Shown here: piece after piece, positions 56,772 to 64,000 of the stretch
Layout of the letters: each line of letters starts with the position of its first letter
Numbering within the stretch: position 1 is the stretch's first letter
DNA from: Streptomyces sp. NBC_00443
GTDB lineage: Bacteria > Actinomycetota > Actinomycetes > Streptomycetales > Streptomycetaceae
Direction of reading: 5' to 3'
DNA: 64,000 nt
Assembly: GCF_036014175.1 (NCBI RefSeq)
Contig: NZ_CP107917.1
Coordinates: 6,138,001-6,202,000, forward strand
Notes under the pieces: model-generated
Seen by the model: only the letters and a program-made list of their open reading frames with translations
Databases searched by the model: none
Told to the model about the DNA's origin: nothing
Made by a program: the position numbers and the translations under genes

Positions 56772-57092
56772 GCCCGCCACGACCAGGTCGTACGAGTCCT
56801 CGACGAGCTCCCGGACGAAACGGTCCGGGAGCTCGCCGTCGACGGTCACCGTGTTCCAGTGCCGCTTGTTCATGTGATAGCCGGGGACGATGAGCCCCGG
56901 ATACTCGCCGCGCAGGCGGACCGCGTCCTCCGGGTCGCACTTGAGGTTGACCGTCAGGGGCCGCGCGTCCAGATTCGTCAGGGCGAACAGCTTGCCCAGC
57001 ACCTTGAAGACCGAGGTCTCCGGATTGAACGGGAAGTCCTCCACGGTCGCGTTGAAGGACAGACAGAACGCACGCAGTCCCTGAGGGTTCAC
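56733..57092 (-). CDS. MmcQ/YjbR family protein
   Basis: A 119-residue CyaY-like fold protein: FCLSFNATVEDFPFNPETSVFKVLGKLFAL, NLKCDPEDAVRLRGEYPGLIVPGYHMNKRHWNTV. Some members bind DNA; function otherwise unknown. Its 3' end overlaps the convergent MFS gene by 39 bp. It follows the hlyC-like gene by 12 bp on the same strand and is likely in that operon. Confidence 0.9.
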   Translation of the reverse strand: MNPQGLRAFCLSFNATVEDFPFNPETSVFKVLGKLFALTNLDARPLTVNLKCDPEDAVRLRGEYPGLIVPGYHMNKRHWNTVTVDGELPDRFVRELVEDSYDLVVAGLPRADRLRLDRP

Positions 57093-57104
57093 TCCGTCAC
57101 TCCG

Positions 57105-58412
57105 TCACTTGGCCTTCGGCTCCTTGCCCAGCGGCCCGATGGGACCCACCGGCTCCACGAGCACGGTCACGATCTTGTTCCGGCGGCCGGCCGCCGCCTC
57201 CGCGGTCAGGCGGAGTGCCCGGGCGTCCGGGAGCTCGACCAGGGACGACGCCCCGGCGATCGGGACGCGGCCGAGTGCCTTCGCCAGCAGCCCGCCGACC
57301 GTCTCGACGTCCTCGTCGTCGTACTCGTCGAGGCCGTACAGCTCGCCGAGGTCGGTGATGTCCAGGCGGGCGGTGACGCGGTAGCGGTCCCCGCCGAGCT
57401 CCTCCACCGGCGGCAGCTCACGGTCGTACTCGTCGGTGATCTCGCCGACGATCTCCTCGAGGATGTCCTCGATGGTGACGATGCCGGCTGTGCCGCCGTA
57501 CTCGTCGATGACGACGGCGACGTGGTTGCGTTCCTTCTGCATCTCGCGCAGCAGGTCACCGGCGTTCTTGGTGTCCGGTACGAAGACGGCGGGCCGCATC
57601 GCCGTCGACACCAGCTCGCTCTCCGCCTCCCGGGAGATGTGCGTCTTGCGGGCCAGGTCCTTCAGATACACGATCCCGACCACGTCGTCCTCGCTCTCCC
57701 CGACGACCGGTATGCGCGAGAAACCGGAGCGCAGGGCGAGGGTGAGGGCCTGGCGGATGGTCTTGTAGCGCTCGATCACCACCAGGTCGGTGCGCGGGAC
57801 CATGACCTCGCGCACGAGTGTGTCGCCCAGCTCGAAGACCGAGTGCACCATGCGGCGCTCGTCGTCCTCGATCAGCGACTCCTTCTCGGCGAGGTCGACC
57901 AGCGCCCGCAGCTCCGCCTCGGAGGCGAACGGGCCGCGGCGGAAGCCCTTGCCGGGCGTGAGCGCGTTGCCGATGAGGATCAGCAGAGAGGGGATCGGCC
58001 CCATGATCCGCGCGAGCGGCAGCAGCACGTACGCCGCCGCCGTCGCCGTGTTCAGCGGGTGCTGGCGGCCGATGGTGCGCGGGGAGACACCGACGGCGAC
58101 GTACGACACCAGCACCATGACCGCTATCGCGACCAGCAGCGCCTCGGTGGTGCTGTCGAACTCCTGCAGGCAGGCGTATGTGACGAGCGCGGCGGCGGCC
58201 ATCTCGCAGGCCACACGCACCAGCAGCGACACGTTCAGATAGCGGGTCGGGTCGGCCGCGACGAGCGCCAGCTTCTCGCTGCCGCGGCGCCCGCTGCGTA
58301 CGGCCTCCTCGGCGCGGAAGCTGGAGACGCGCGCGATGCCCGCCTCGGCGCAGGCGGCGAGCCAGGCGACGATCACCAGGGCGATCGCGCCGGAGACGAG
58401 GGGGAGGCTCAT
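57105..58412 (-). CDS. HlyC/CorC (TlyC-type) CBS-domain membrane protein
   Basis: A 435-residue protein: four TM helices in a CNNM/DUF21 domain (~1-170), two CBS domains (~200-325; VMVPRTDLVVIE, VVIDEYGGTAGIVTIEDILEEIVGEI) and a CorC-type C-terminal domain. It is a candidate Mg/Co efflux or hemolysin-like protein. Its ATG overlaps the ybeY stop (ATGA). Confidence 0.92.
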   Translation of the reverse strand: MSLPLVSGAIALVIVAWLAACAEAGIARVSSFRAEEAVRSGRRGSEKLALVAADPTRYLNVSLLVRVACEMAAAALVTYACLQEFDSTTEALLVAIAVMVLVSYVAVGVSPRTIGRQHPLNTATAAAYVLLPLARIMGPIPSLLILIGNALTPGKGFRRGPFASEAELRALVDLAEKESLIEDDERRMVHSVFELGDTLVREVMVPRTDLVVIERYKTIRQALTLALRSGFSRIPVVGESEDDVVGIVYLKDLARKTHISREAESELVSTAMRPAVFVPDTKNAGDLLREMQKERNHVAVVIDEYGGTAGIVTIEDILEEIVGEITDEYDRELPPVEELGGDRYRVTARLDITDLGELYGLDEYDDEDVETVGGLLAKALGRVPIAGASSLVELPDARALRLTAEAAAGRRNKIVTVLVEPVGPIGPLGKEPKAK

Positions 58413-58906
58413 GACACGGTCGGGGCAGGGGAGGGGCCGGTCAGGCCCTTCTCCGTACGCCAGCCGTCCACGATGGCGGCCTGCAGGCCGAACATCTCGG
58501 CCTTCTCGTCGGGCTCCTCGTGGTCGTACCCGAGCAGATGCAGCACGCCATGGACGGTGAGCAGGTGGAGCTCCTCGTCCATGGAGTGCTGCGTGGGCGC
58601 CTCGGCCCCCTGCTTCGCGGCGACTTCGGGGCACAGCACGATGTCACCGAGGAGCCCCTGCGGAGGCTCGTCGTCGTCCTTCGAAGGCGGCCGCAGCTCG
58701 TCCATCGGAAAGGACATGACATCCGTCGGACCCGGCAGGTCCATCCACTGGATATGAAGCTGCTCCATGGCGTCGGCGTCCACGACGATCACCGAGAGCT
58801 CGGAGAGCGGGTGGATGCGCATCCGCGCGAGTGCGTAGCGGGCGATGTCGAGGATCGCCTGCTCGTCGACCTCGGTTCCGGACTCGTTGTTGACGTCGAT
58901 CGACAT
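58409..58906 (-). CDS. ybeY: rRNA maturation endoribonuclease YbeY
   Basis: A 165-residue YbeY with the metal motif HGVLHLLGYDHEEP, TDVMSFPMDE and GDIVLCPEVA. It acts in 16S rRNA 3' end maturation and ribosome quality control. It lies between phoH (15 bp) and the hlyC-like gene (overlap), the conserved order. Confidence 0.95.
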   Translation of the reverse strand: MSIDVNNESGTEVDEQAILDIARYALARMRIHPLSELSVIVVDADAMEQLHIQWMDLPGPTDVMSFPMDELRPPSKDDDEPPQGLLGDIVLCPEVAAKQGAEAPTQHSMDEELHLLTVHGVLHLLGYDHEEPDEKAEMFGLQAAIVDGWRTEKGLTGPSPAPTVS

Positions 58907-58921
58907 GGTCGCGCGTGTTCT

Positions 58922-59989
58922 CTACTTCCCCTTGTGCCCGGCCTTGCCGCCGCGGCCCTTGTGCGTGCCGTTCTGGGTGCCGTGCGTGTTGTCGAACTTC
59001 TCGTACGCGTCGACGATACGGCCGACCAGCTTGTGCCGGACGACATCGTGGGACGACAGCCGTGAGAAGTGCACGTCGTCGACGCCGTCCAGGATGTCCT
59101 GCACCTGCCGCAGACCGGACTTGGTGCCGTCCGGGAGGTCGACCTGGGTGACGTCACCGGTGATGACTATCTTCGATTCGAAGCCCAGGCGGGTGAGGAA
59201 CATCTTCATCTGCTCGGGCGAGGTGTTCTGGGCCTCGTCGAGGATGATGAAGGCGTCGTTGAGCGTACGGCCGCGCATGTACGCGAGCGGTGCGACCTCG
59301 ATGGTCCCGGCGGCCATGAGCCGGGGGATCGAGTCGGGGTCCAGCATGTCGTGCAGCGCGTCGTACAGCGGACGCAGGTACGGGTCGATCTTCTCGTACA
59401 GGGTGCCCGGCAGGAAGCCGAGCCGCTCGCCCGCCTCGACCGCCGGCCGGGTCAGGATGATGCGGTTGACCTGCTTGGACTGCAGGGCCTGCACCGCCTT
59501 CGCCATGGCGAGGTAGGTCTTGCCGGTACCGGCGGGGCCGATGCCGAAGACGATCGTGTGCTTGTCGATCGCGTCGACGTACCGCTTCTGGTTGAGGGTC
59601 TTGGGGCGGATCGTGCGGCCGCGCGAGGAGAGGATGTTCTGGGTGAGGACCTCGGCCGGGGTCTCCTCCGGGCCCTCGCCGTTCTCACTCGCTCTGAGCA
59701 TGGCGATCGAGCGTTCCACTGCGTCCTCCGTCATCGGCTGTCCGGTGCGGAGCACCAGCATCATCTCGTCGAACAGGCGCTGGATGAGGGCGACTTCAGC
59801 GGCATCGCCGACCGCGCTGATCTCATTGCCCCGGACGTGGATGTCGGTCGCCGGGAAGGCCTTCTCGATCACGCGCAGCAGGGAGTCGCCGGACCCCAGC
59901 ACGGTCACCATGGGGTGCTGGGCGGGGACGGTGAACTGTGCTCTCGCCTGCCCCTGCGCGGGTGTGTGAGCTGTGGGTGTCTGAGTCAT
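58922..59989 (-). CDS. phoH: PhoH family ATPase
   Basis: A 355-residue PhoH-like ATPase: KH-like N-terminus (DIHVRGNEISAVGDAAEV), Walker A GIGPAGTGKTYLA, Walker B AFIILDEAQNTSPEQMKMFLTR and sensor ITGDVTQVDLP. It is linked to phosphate stress and RNA metabolism. ATG 59989 is the likely start; an upstream in-frame codon would add a non-conserved 45 residues. The 194 bp before it (59990-60183) hold no gene. Confidence 0.94.
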   Translation of the reverse strand: MTQTPTAHTPAQGQARAQFTVPAQHPMVTVLGSGDSLLRVIEKAFPATDIHVRGNEISAVGDAAEVALIQRLFDEMMLVLRTGQPMTEDAVERSIAMLRASENGEGPEETPAEVLTQNILSSRGRTIRPKTLNQKRYVDAIDKHTIVFGIGPAGTGKTYLAMAKAVQALQSKQVNRIILTRPAVEAGERLGFLPGTLYEKIDPYLRPLYDALHDMLDPDSIPRLMAAGTIEVAPLAYMRGRTLNDAFIILDEAQNTSPEQMKMFLTRLGFESKIVITGDVTQVDLPDGTKSGLRQVQDILDGVDDVHFSRLSSHDVVRHKLVGRIVDAYEKFDNTHGTQNGTHKGRGGKAGHKGK

Positions 59990-60183
59990 GGGCCGGCTCG
60001 TAGGCCTTGCTCGTCCTCCTCGAAACGACTCGCCCGCCACATGGGCGGCCTGGCGATTTCCAGAGTACGCCGGGGGACTGACAAGGCCGTAGGCCTTTTC
60101 CCCATGGTCCCCATCCGTGCACATCGGGTACGCCCGCTGTCACCCCGGGTCGGGTTTCTCGCCCCGCAAGTGAGCCCTCGGGC

Positions 60184-61143
60184 TCAGAAGCCCAGCTTCC
60201 GCAGCTGCCGCGGGTCCCGCTGCCAGTCCTTCGCGACCTTGACGTGCAGGTCCAGGAAGACCGGCGTCCCCAGCAGCGCCTCGATGTGCTTGCGGGACTT
60301 GATGCCGACCTCCTTCAGGCGCTTGCCCTTGGGGCCGATGATGATGCCCTTCTGGCTGGGGCGCTCGATGTAGACGAAGGCGTGGATGTCGAGGAGGGGC
60401 TTGTCGGCGGGGCGGTCCTCGCGGGGGAGCATCTCCTCCACCACGACCGCGATGGAGTGGGGCAGCTCGTCCCGGACACCCTCCAGTGCGGCCTCGCGGA
60501 TCAGTTCCGCGATCATGACCTGCTCGGGCTCGTCGGTGAGGTCGCCCTCGGGGTACAGCGCCGGCCCCTCCGGAAGGAGCGGGACGATCAGGTCGGCCAG
60601 CAGGCCCACCTGATCGTCACCGACCGCGGAGACGGGGACGATCTCGGCCCACTCGAAGCCCAGCTCCTTGCCGAGCTGGTCGATCGCGATGAGCTGTTCG
60701 GCCAGCGTCTTGCTGTCCACGAGGTCGGTCTTCGTGACGATCGCGATCTTCGGCGTCTTCTTGATCGACGCCAGCTCCTTCGCGATGAAACGGTCACCGG
60801 GGCCGAGCTTCTCGTTCGCCGGCAGACAGAAGCCGATCACGTCGACCTCGGCCCAGGTCGTACGGACGATGTCGTTCAGGCGCTCGCCGAGCAGGGTGCG
60901 CGGCTTGTGCAGTCCAGGGGTGTCGACCAGGATCAGCTGGGCGTCCTCCCGGTGCACGATCCCGCGTACCGTGTGCCGCGTCGTCTGGGGCTGGTTGGCG
61001 GTGATCGCCACCTTCTGGCCGACCAGAGCGTTCGTAAGGGTGGACTTGCCCGCGTTGGGGCGGCCCACGAAGCAGGCGAAGCCGGCGCGGTGGGGTGCCC
61101 CCGACGATGCGGACGGCTCGGATGACTGGCTGCGAACGCTCAT
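60184..61143 (-). CDS. era: GTPase Era
   Basis: A 319-residue GTPase: GRPNAGKSTLTNALVG (G1), TTRHTVRG (G2), DTPGLHKP (G3), TKTDLV (G4) and a C-terminal KH domain (IIGPKGKRLKEVGIKSRKHIE). It binds the 16S rRNA 3' end. ATG 61143 is chosen: AGGGAG lies 10 bp upstream, while ATG 61152 is only 1 bp from it. It is upstream of phoH, an order that differs from mycobacteria. Confidence 0.94.
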   Translation of the reverse strand: MSVRSQSSEPSASSGAPHRAGFACFVGRPNAGKSTLTNALVGQKVAITANQPQTTRHTVRGIVHREDAQLILVDTPGLHKPRTLLGERLNDIVRTTWAEVDVIGFCLPANEKLGPGDRFIAKELASIKKTPKIAIVTKTDLVDSKTLAEQLIAIDQLGKELGFEWAEIVPVSAVGDDQVGLLADLIVPLLPEGPALYPEGDLTDEPEQVMIAELIREAALEGVRDELPHSIAVVVEEMLPREDRPADKPLLDIHAFVYIERPSQKGIIIGPKGKRLKEVGIKSRKHIEALLGTPVFLDLHVKVAKDWQRDPRQLRKLGF

Positions 61144-61216
61144 GGCGCCCATTCTCCCTGATCCACAGACCCTCGCCGCACAACAGACCGACCGCCGGCT
61201 GTCCGGTGAGCTTCCG

Positions 61217-61270
61217 GAAACCCCCGCGCAACGAAACGTCGCGGAAACACGGCCGTGCACGACCGGAAAC
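61217..61270 (+). promoter_or_regulatory. Putative GlnR boxes before amt-glnK
   Basis: GAAAC at 61233, GAAAC at 61244, GTGCA at 61255 and GAAAC at 61266 keep the 11-bp spacing of the GlnR pattern (gTnAC-n6-GaAAC, twice). A further GAAAC-n6-GCAAC pair lies at 61217-61232. The site ends 47 bp before the amt start, fitting nitrogen control. Confidence 0.55.
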
Positions 61271-61317
61271 GCACAGCGGTGAACCTCTGACGAGCCCCCG
61301 CACCGTTGGAGACGACC

Positions 61318-62649
61318 GTGACCCTCGCCGCCGCAAGCGTCGACACCGGCGACACCGCCTGGCTGCTCGCCGCCACCGCCCTCGTCCTGCTGATGACCCC
61401 GGGCCTGGCCCTCTTCTACGGCGGCATGGTCCGCACGAAGAGCGTCCTGAACATGCTGATGATGAGCTTCGTGTCCATCGCCCTGGTCACCGTCGTGTGG
61501 CTGGCCTGCGGCTACTCCCTCGCCTTCGGGGAGGACACGCTCGGCGGACTCATCGGCGGGCTCGACCACGCCGGTATGGCCGGGCTCGGACCGGACAGCG
61601 TCCAGGGGACCGTCCCCACCCTCCTCTTCGCCACCTTCCAGCTGACCTTCGCGATCATCACGGCCGCGCTGATCAGCGGCGCGATCGCGGACCGGGCGAA
61701 GTTCGGGGCCTGGGTCGTGTTCGTGCCGGTGTGGGCGCTGCTCGTATACGTTCCCGTCGCCCACTGGACCTGGGGTCCCGGCGGCTGGATCCTCGACCGT
61801 CTCGGCGCCCTCGACTTCGCCGGCGGACTCCCCGTCGAGATCACCTCCGGCGCCTCCGGGCTCGCCCTGGCCCTGGTGCTCGGCCCGCGGCTCGGGTTCA
61901 AGAAGGACGCCATGCGGCCGCACAACCTGCCGATGGTCGTGATCGGCGCCGGTCTCCTCTGGTTCGGCTGGTTCGGGTTCAACGCCGGCTCCGCCCTCGG
62001 CGCCAACGGCCTCGCGGCCGCCGCTTTCCTCAACACCCTCGCCGCCGGCTGCACCGGCCTGCTCGGCTGGCTCCTCGTGGAGCACAGGCGCGACGGTCAC
62101 CCGACGACGCTGGGCGCGGCCTCCGGCGCGGTCGCCGGTCTGGTGGCCATCACGCCCTCCTGCGGCTCGGTCTCGCTGCTCGGCGCGCTCGTCATCGGCC
62201 TCGCCGCCGGTGTCGTCTGCTCGTACGCCGTCGGCTGGAAGTTCACATTCAACTACGACGACTCCCTGGACGTCGTCGGCGTCCACCTCGTCGGCGGTGT
62301 CATCGGCACTCTGCTGATCGGCGTCTTCGCGACGGCCACGATGACCGGTGGGGCCGAGGGTCTCCTCTACGGCGGTGGACTGGCCCAGCTCGGCAAGCAG
62401 ACGGTGGCGATCGTGGCCGTGGGCGCGTACGCCTTCCTCGTCACGTACGGCATCGCCAAGCTGATCGACAAGGTGATGGGTTTCCGGGCGAGCGAGGAGC
62501 AGGAGCACACCGGCCTGGACCTTACGGTGCACGCCGAGACCGCCTACGATCACGGGGTCCTGGGGCACGGCGCCCCGGTCACGGCGTCCCTCGCCTCGTC
62601 CGTCTCCTCCTCCCCCTCCGCCGCGCAGAAGGTCAAGAAGCAGGCATGA
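61318..62649 (+). CDS. amt: Ammonium transporter
   Basis: A 443-residue Amt with 11 predicted TM helices: TPGLALFYGGMVRTKSVLNM, VAHWTWGPGGW (first pore His), FGFNAGSA and VGVHLVGGVIG (second pore His). It conducts ammonium and is gated by PII. GTG 61318 has GGAG 6 bp upstream; TTG 61306 is the alternative. It overlaps glnK by 4 bp and follows GlnR-like boxes. The cytoplasmic tail (~395-443) is longer than in the minimal family. Confidence 0.93.
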   Translation: MTLAAASVDTGDTAWLLAATALVLLMTPGLALFYGGMVRTKSVLNMLMMSFVSIALVTVVWLACGYSLAFGEDTLGGLIGGLDHAGMAGLGPDSVQGTVPTLLFATFQLTFAIITAALISGAIADRAKFGAWVVFVPVWALLVYVPVAHWTWGPGGWILDRLGALDFAGGLPVEITSGASGLALALVLGPRLGFKKDAMRPHNLPMVVIGAGLLWFGWFGFNAGSALGANGLAAAAFLNTLAAGCTGLLGWLLVEHRRDGHPTTLGAASGAVAGLVAITPSCGSVSLLGALVIGLAAGVVCSYAVGWKFTFNYDDSLDVVGVHLVGGVIGTLLIGVFATATMTGGAEGLLYGGGLAQLGKQTVAIVAVGAYAFLVTYGIAKLIDKVMGFRASEEQEHTGLDLTVHAETAYDHGVLGHGAPVTASLASSVSSSPSAAQKVKKQA

Positions 62650-62984
62650 AGCTGATCACCGCGATCGTCAAGCCGTACCGGCTCGACGAGGTCAAGACCG
62701 CCCTCCAGGAGCTCGGCGTGCACGGTCTGACCGTGACCGAGGCGAGCGGGTACGGCCGGCAGCGCGGCCACACCGAGGTGTACCGGGGCGCGGAGTACCA
62801 GGTCGACCTGGTGCCGAAGGTCCGCATCGAGGTCGTCGTGGAGGACGCGCTGTCCGAGGACGTCATCGACGCCATCGTGAAGGCCGCGCACACCGGCAAG
62901 ATCGGCGACGGCAAGGTCTGGGCGCTGCCGGTCCAGACGGTCGTACGGGTACGGACGGGCGAGCGCGGCCCCGACGCGCTGTGA
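62646..62984 (+). CDS. glnK: PII nitrogen regulatory protein (GlnK/GlnB)
   Basis: A 112-residue PII protein: KLITAIVKPYRLDEVKTAL, T-loop GRQRGHTEVYRGAEYQVDLVPK with modifiable Tyr51, and the B-loop KIGDGKVWALPV. It senses 2-oxoglutarate/ATP/ADP and blocks Amt. It is coupled to amt by ATGA. The glnD gene that often follows in Streptomyces is absent; a minus-strand secreted-protein gene ends 64 bp downstream. Confidence 0.95.
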   Translation: MKLITAIVKPYRLDEVKTALQELGVHGLTVTEASGYGRQRGHTEVYRGAEYQVDLVPKVRIEVVVEDALSEDVIDAIVKAAHTGKIGDGKVWALPVQTVVRVRTGERGPDAL

Positions 62985-63048
62985 AGCCGTAACAGCGCCG
63001 GGACCGCGCCCCTTTCAGAACGTCAGAGCCTTCAGTGCGTCACGCGGC

Positions 63049-63525
63049 TCAGTCGAAGACGAACGGGCCCGGCGACTGCGGTCCGGTCGCCGTGCAGGTG
63101 ATGGTGATGCCGAAGACGGTCATGGTCAGCGAGCCGCCGAAGGCCTCGAGGCTGTCCCCGGAGGCGACGGTGCCGCTGAGCGGGCCGACCTGGACGGGGT
63201 CACCGGCGGCCATCGCCGGGTTCTCCGTGCCGGTGAAGGCGGTGGTGCCGCCGCTCGCCTTCACCAGGGTGAGCGTCGAGGAGATGGAGTCCTCCCCGAG
63301 CGCGATCGGCGCGGTGATCGCGGAGGAGTTGACGGTGATGGTGGCGGCGGTGCCGTCCTGCGTCGCCGTGAGGGTGGCCTCGCCACCGCCGAAGCTGCCG
63401 CAGTCGGCGGTGATCGTCGCCGAGCCGGGGGCGACGGCGAGGGCGGCGGGTGCGAAGGCCAGCCCGGTGACCGCGAGGGTCCCGGCCACCAGCGCGGCAC
63501 CTGCTCCAATGCGCATGCGTCTCAT
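63049..63525 (-). CDS. Secreted protein, unknown function
   Basis: A 158-residue protein with a Sec signal peptide (MRRMRIGAGAALVAGTLAVT, cleavage probably after ALA near residue 30). The mature part is Thr/Ser/Gly-rich with strands likely to form a beta sandwich, and two Cys (~42 and ~148) that could form a disulfide. No family is recognised. The gene lies alone between glnK and a regulator gene. Confidence 0.72.
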   Translation of the reverse strand: MRRMRIGAGAALVAGTLAVTGLAFAPAALAVAPGSATITADCGSFGGGEATLTATQDGTAATITVNSSAITAPIALGEDSISSTLTLVKASGGTTAFTGTENPAMAAGDPVQVGPLSGTVASGDSLEAFGGSLTMTVFGITITCTATGPQSPGPFVFD

Positions 63526-63722
63526 GGGGATTCAGTCCCTTTCAAGGGTGGGGGAGTTCCTTGGGTGGGGGTGGGGGAACTGTTCGGCAGGTGGATGCGG
63601 ACACACTGCGTGAAGAGCTGAATCTGACGGTCCGTCGGAACCGCCGTTTCCATTGATGCGCGTGGGGCGAGGGTCGGCAAGGGTGATTTCCGGCCTCCAT
63701 TACCGGAAGGTCAGCTACCGGA
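63526..63722. other. Intergenic gap without a recognised gene
   Basis: This 197-bp stretch between two minus-strand genes shows no convincing coding frame. It is less GC-rich than its surroundings around 63640-63700 and should contain the promoter of the secreted-protein gene. Confidence 0.5.
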
Positions 63723-64000
63723 TCAGGCCTTGCTGGGTGACATGTCCTGGAGGCCCACCACACGCAGGAGTTGCAGGCGCTCGTAAGCATCGGTCCCGGG
63801 CCGGGCCGAGTGAACGACCAGCAAGTGGTGGTGTTCGTGGCTGACCATGACCTCGCAGTCCAGTTCCAGGAGGCCGACCACGGGGTGCAGGAAACGCTTG
63901 GTGGCACGGTTGCGCTGCGACACCTCGTGTTCATCCCACAGCCGGGCGAACTCCTCGCTGGACGCCCGGAGTTCGGCGACCAGCGCGGCCGGTTCCGGGT
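63723..64000 (-). CDS. MmyB-type regulator, C-terminal part
   Basis: The open frame runs in from the right edge: ALVAELRASSEEFARLWDEHEV, RNRATKRFLHPVVGLLELDCEVMV and LLRVVGLQDMSPSKA match the C-terminal half of the MmyB ligand-binding domain, as in the regulator at 54268-55152. The DNA-binding part lies outside the window. Confidence 0.82.
   Translation of the reverse strand, partial: PEPAALVAELRASSEEFARLWDEHEVSQRNRATKRFLHPVVGLLELDCEVMVSHEHHHLLVVHSARPGTDAYERLQLLRVVGLQDMSPSKA

Overview
The window is a high-GC actinobacterial chromosome segment. Gene content and order (comEA-comEC-holA-rpsT-lepA, hrcA-dnaJ, hemW, era/phoH/ybeY), GTG/TTG starts, leaderless-looking starts and codons rich in third-position G/C all point to Streptomyces. 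It is mostly a conserved core region with small accessory patches. No prophage, CRISPR array or intact insertion sequence was seen.

Layout. 1-4.4 kb: end of an LCP cell-wall protein gene, rsfS, a histidine phosphatase gene, then two identical tRNA-Ala(GGC) genes, each with its own terminator, bracketing two tiny zinc-binding proteins and a GT87 mannosyltransferase. 4.4-7.3 kb (minus): a two-gene redox operon, a bis-haem cytochrome b-like membrane protein and a NuoF-like flavoprotein fused to a P450-type ferredoxin. 7.3-10.8 kb: leuS behind a leader peptide with three Leu codons and an intrinsic terminator, which looks like an attenuator. 11-24.8 kb: a membrane/coiled-coil protein, DegV, ComEA, ComEC, an arylamine N-acetyltransferase, a 23-bp tandem repeat array, holA, a MITE-like inverted element, rpsT, lepA and an acyl-CoA ligase gene. 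24.9-31.7 kb: a stress/signal block with a lone receiver, a giant poly-HAMP hybrid kinase and a divergent SpoIIE phosphatase. 31.8-40 kb: hemW, Uma2, DUF3097, a metallo-hydrolase, hrcA-dnaJ under CIRCE, a nitronate monooxygenase-like gene, rsmE and VOC. 40-46.5 kb: a lipoprotein, a tricorn-like S41 protease, hinT, rnz and an adenosine/adenine deaminase. 46.5-52.5 kb: accessory metabolism, with an MFS carrier, an IclR regulator, kdgD-gudD for D-glucarate and a PfkB kinase. 52.5-64 kb: VOC/NTF2 proteins, a regulator/efflux pair around a perfect operator palindrome, the era-phoH-ybeY-hlyC block, GlnR-type boxes before amt-glnK, a secreted protein and the end of a second MmyB-type regulator.

How genes work together. 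ATGA-type overlaps couple rsfS/phosphatase, the redox pair, comEA/comEC, the nitronate monooxygenase gene/rsmE, kdgD/gudD, ybeY/hlyC and amt/glnK. HrcA should repress itself and dnaJ at CIRCE. GudD and KdgD catalyse consecutive glucarate steps next to an IclR regulator.

Sequence-quality note. comEA, the HAMP kinase gene, the nitronate monooxygenase gene and perhaps the MFS gene at 55.3 kb each look split by a small indel, mostly in G/C runs. Assembly error or true frame loss cannot be separated from the sequence alone.

The most interesting candidates are the cytochrome b/NuoF-ferredoxin operon, the leuS attenuator, the 11-residue repeats in ComEA, and a short palindromic repeat family that has entered coding sequence.
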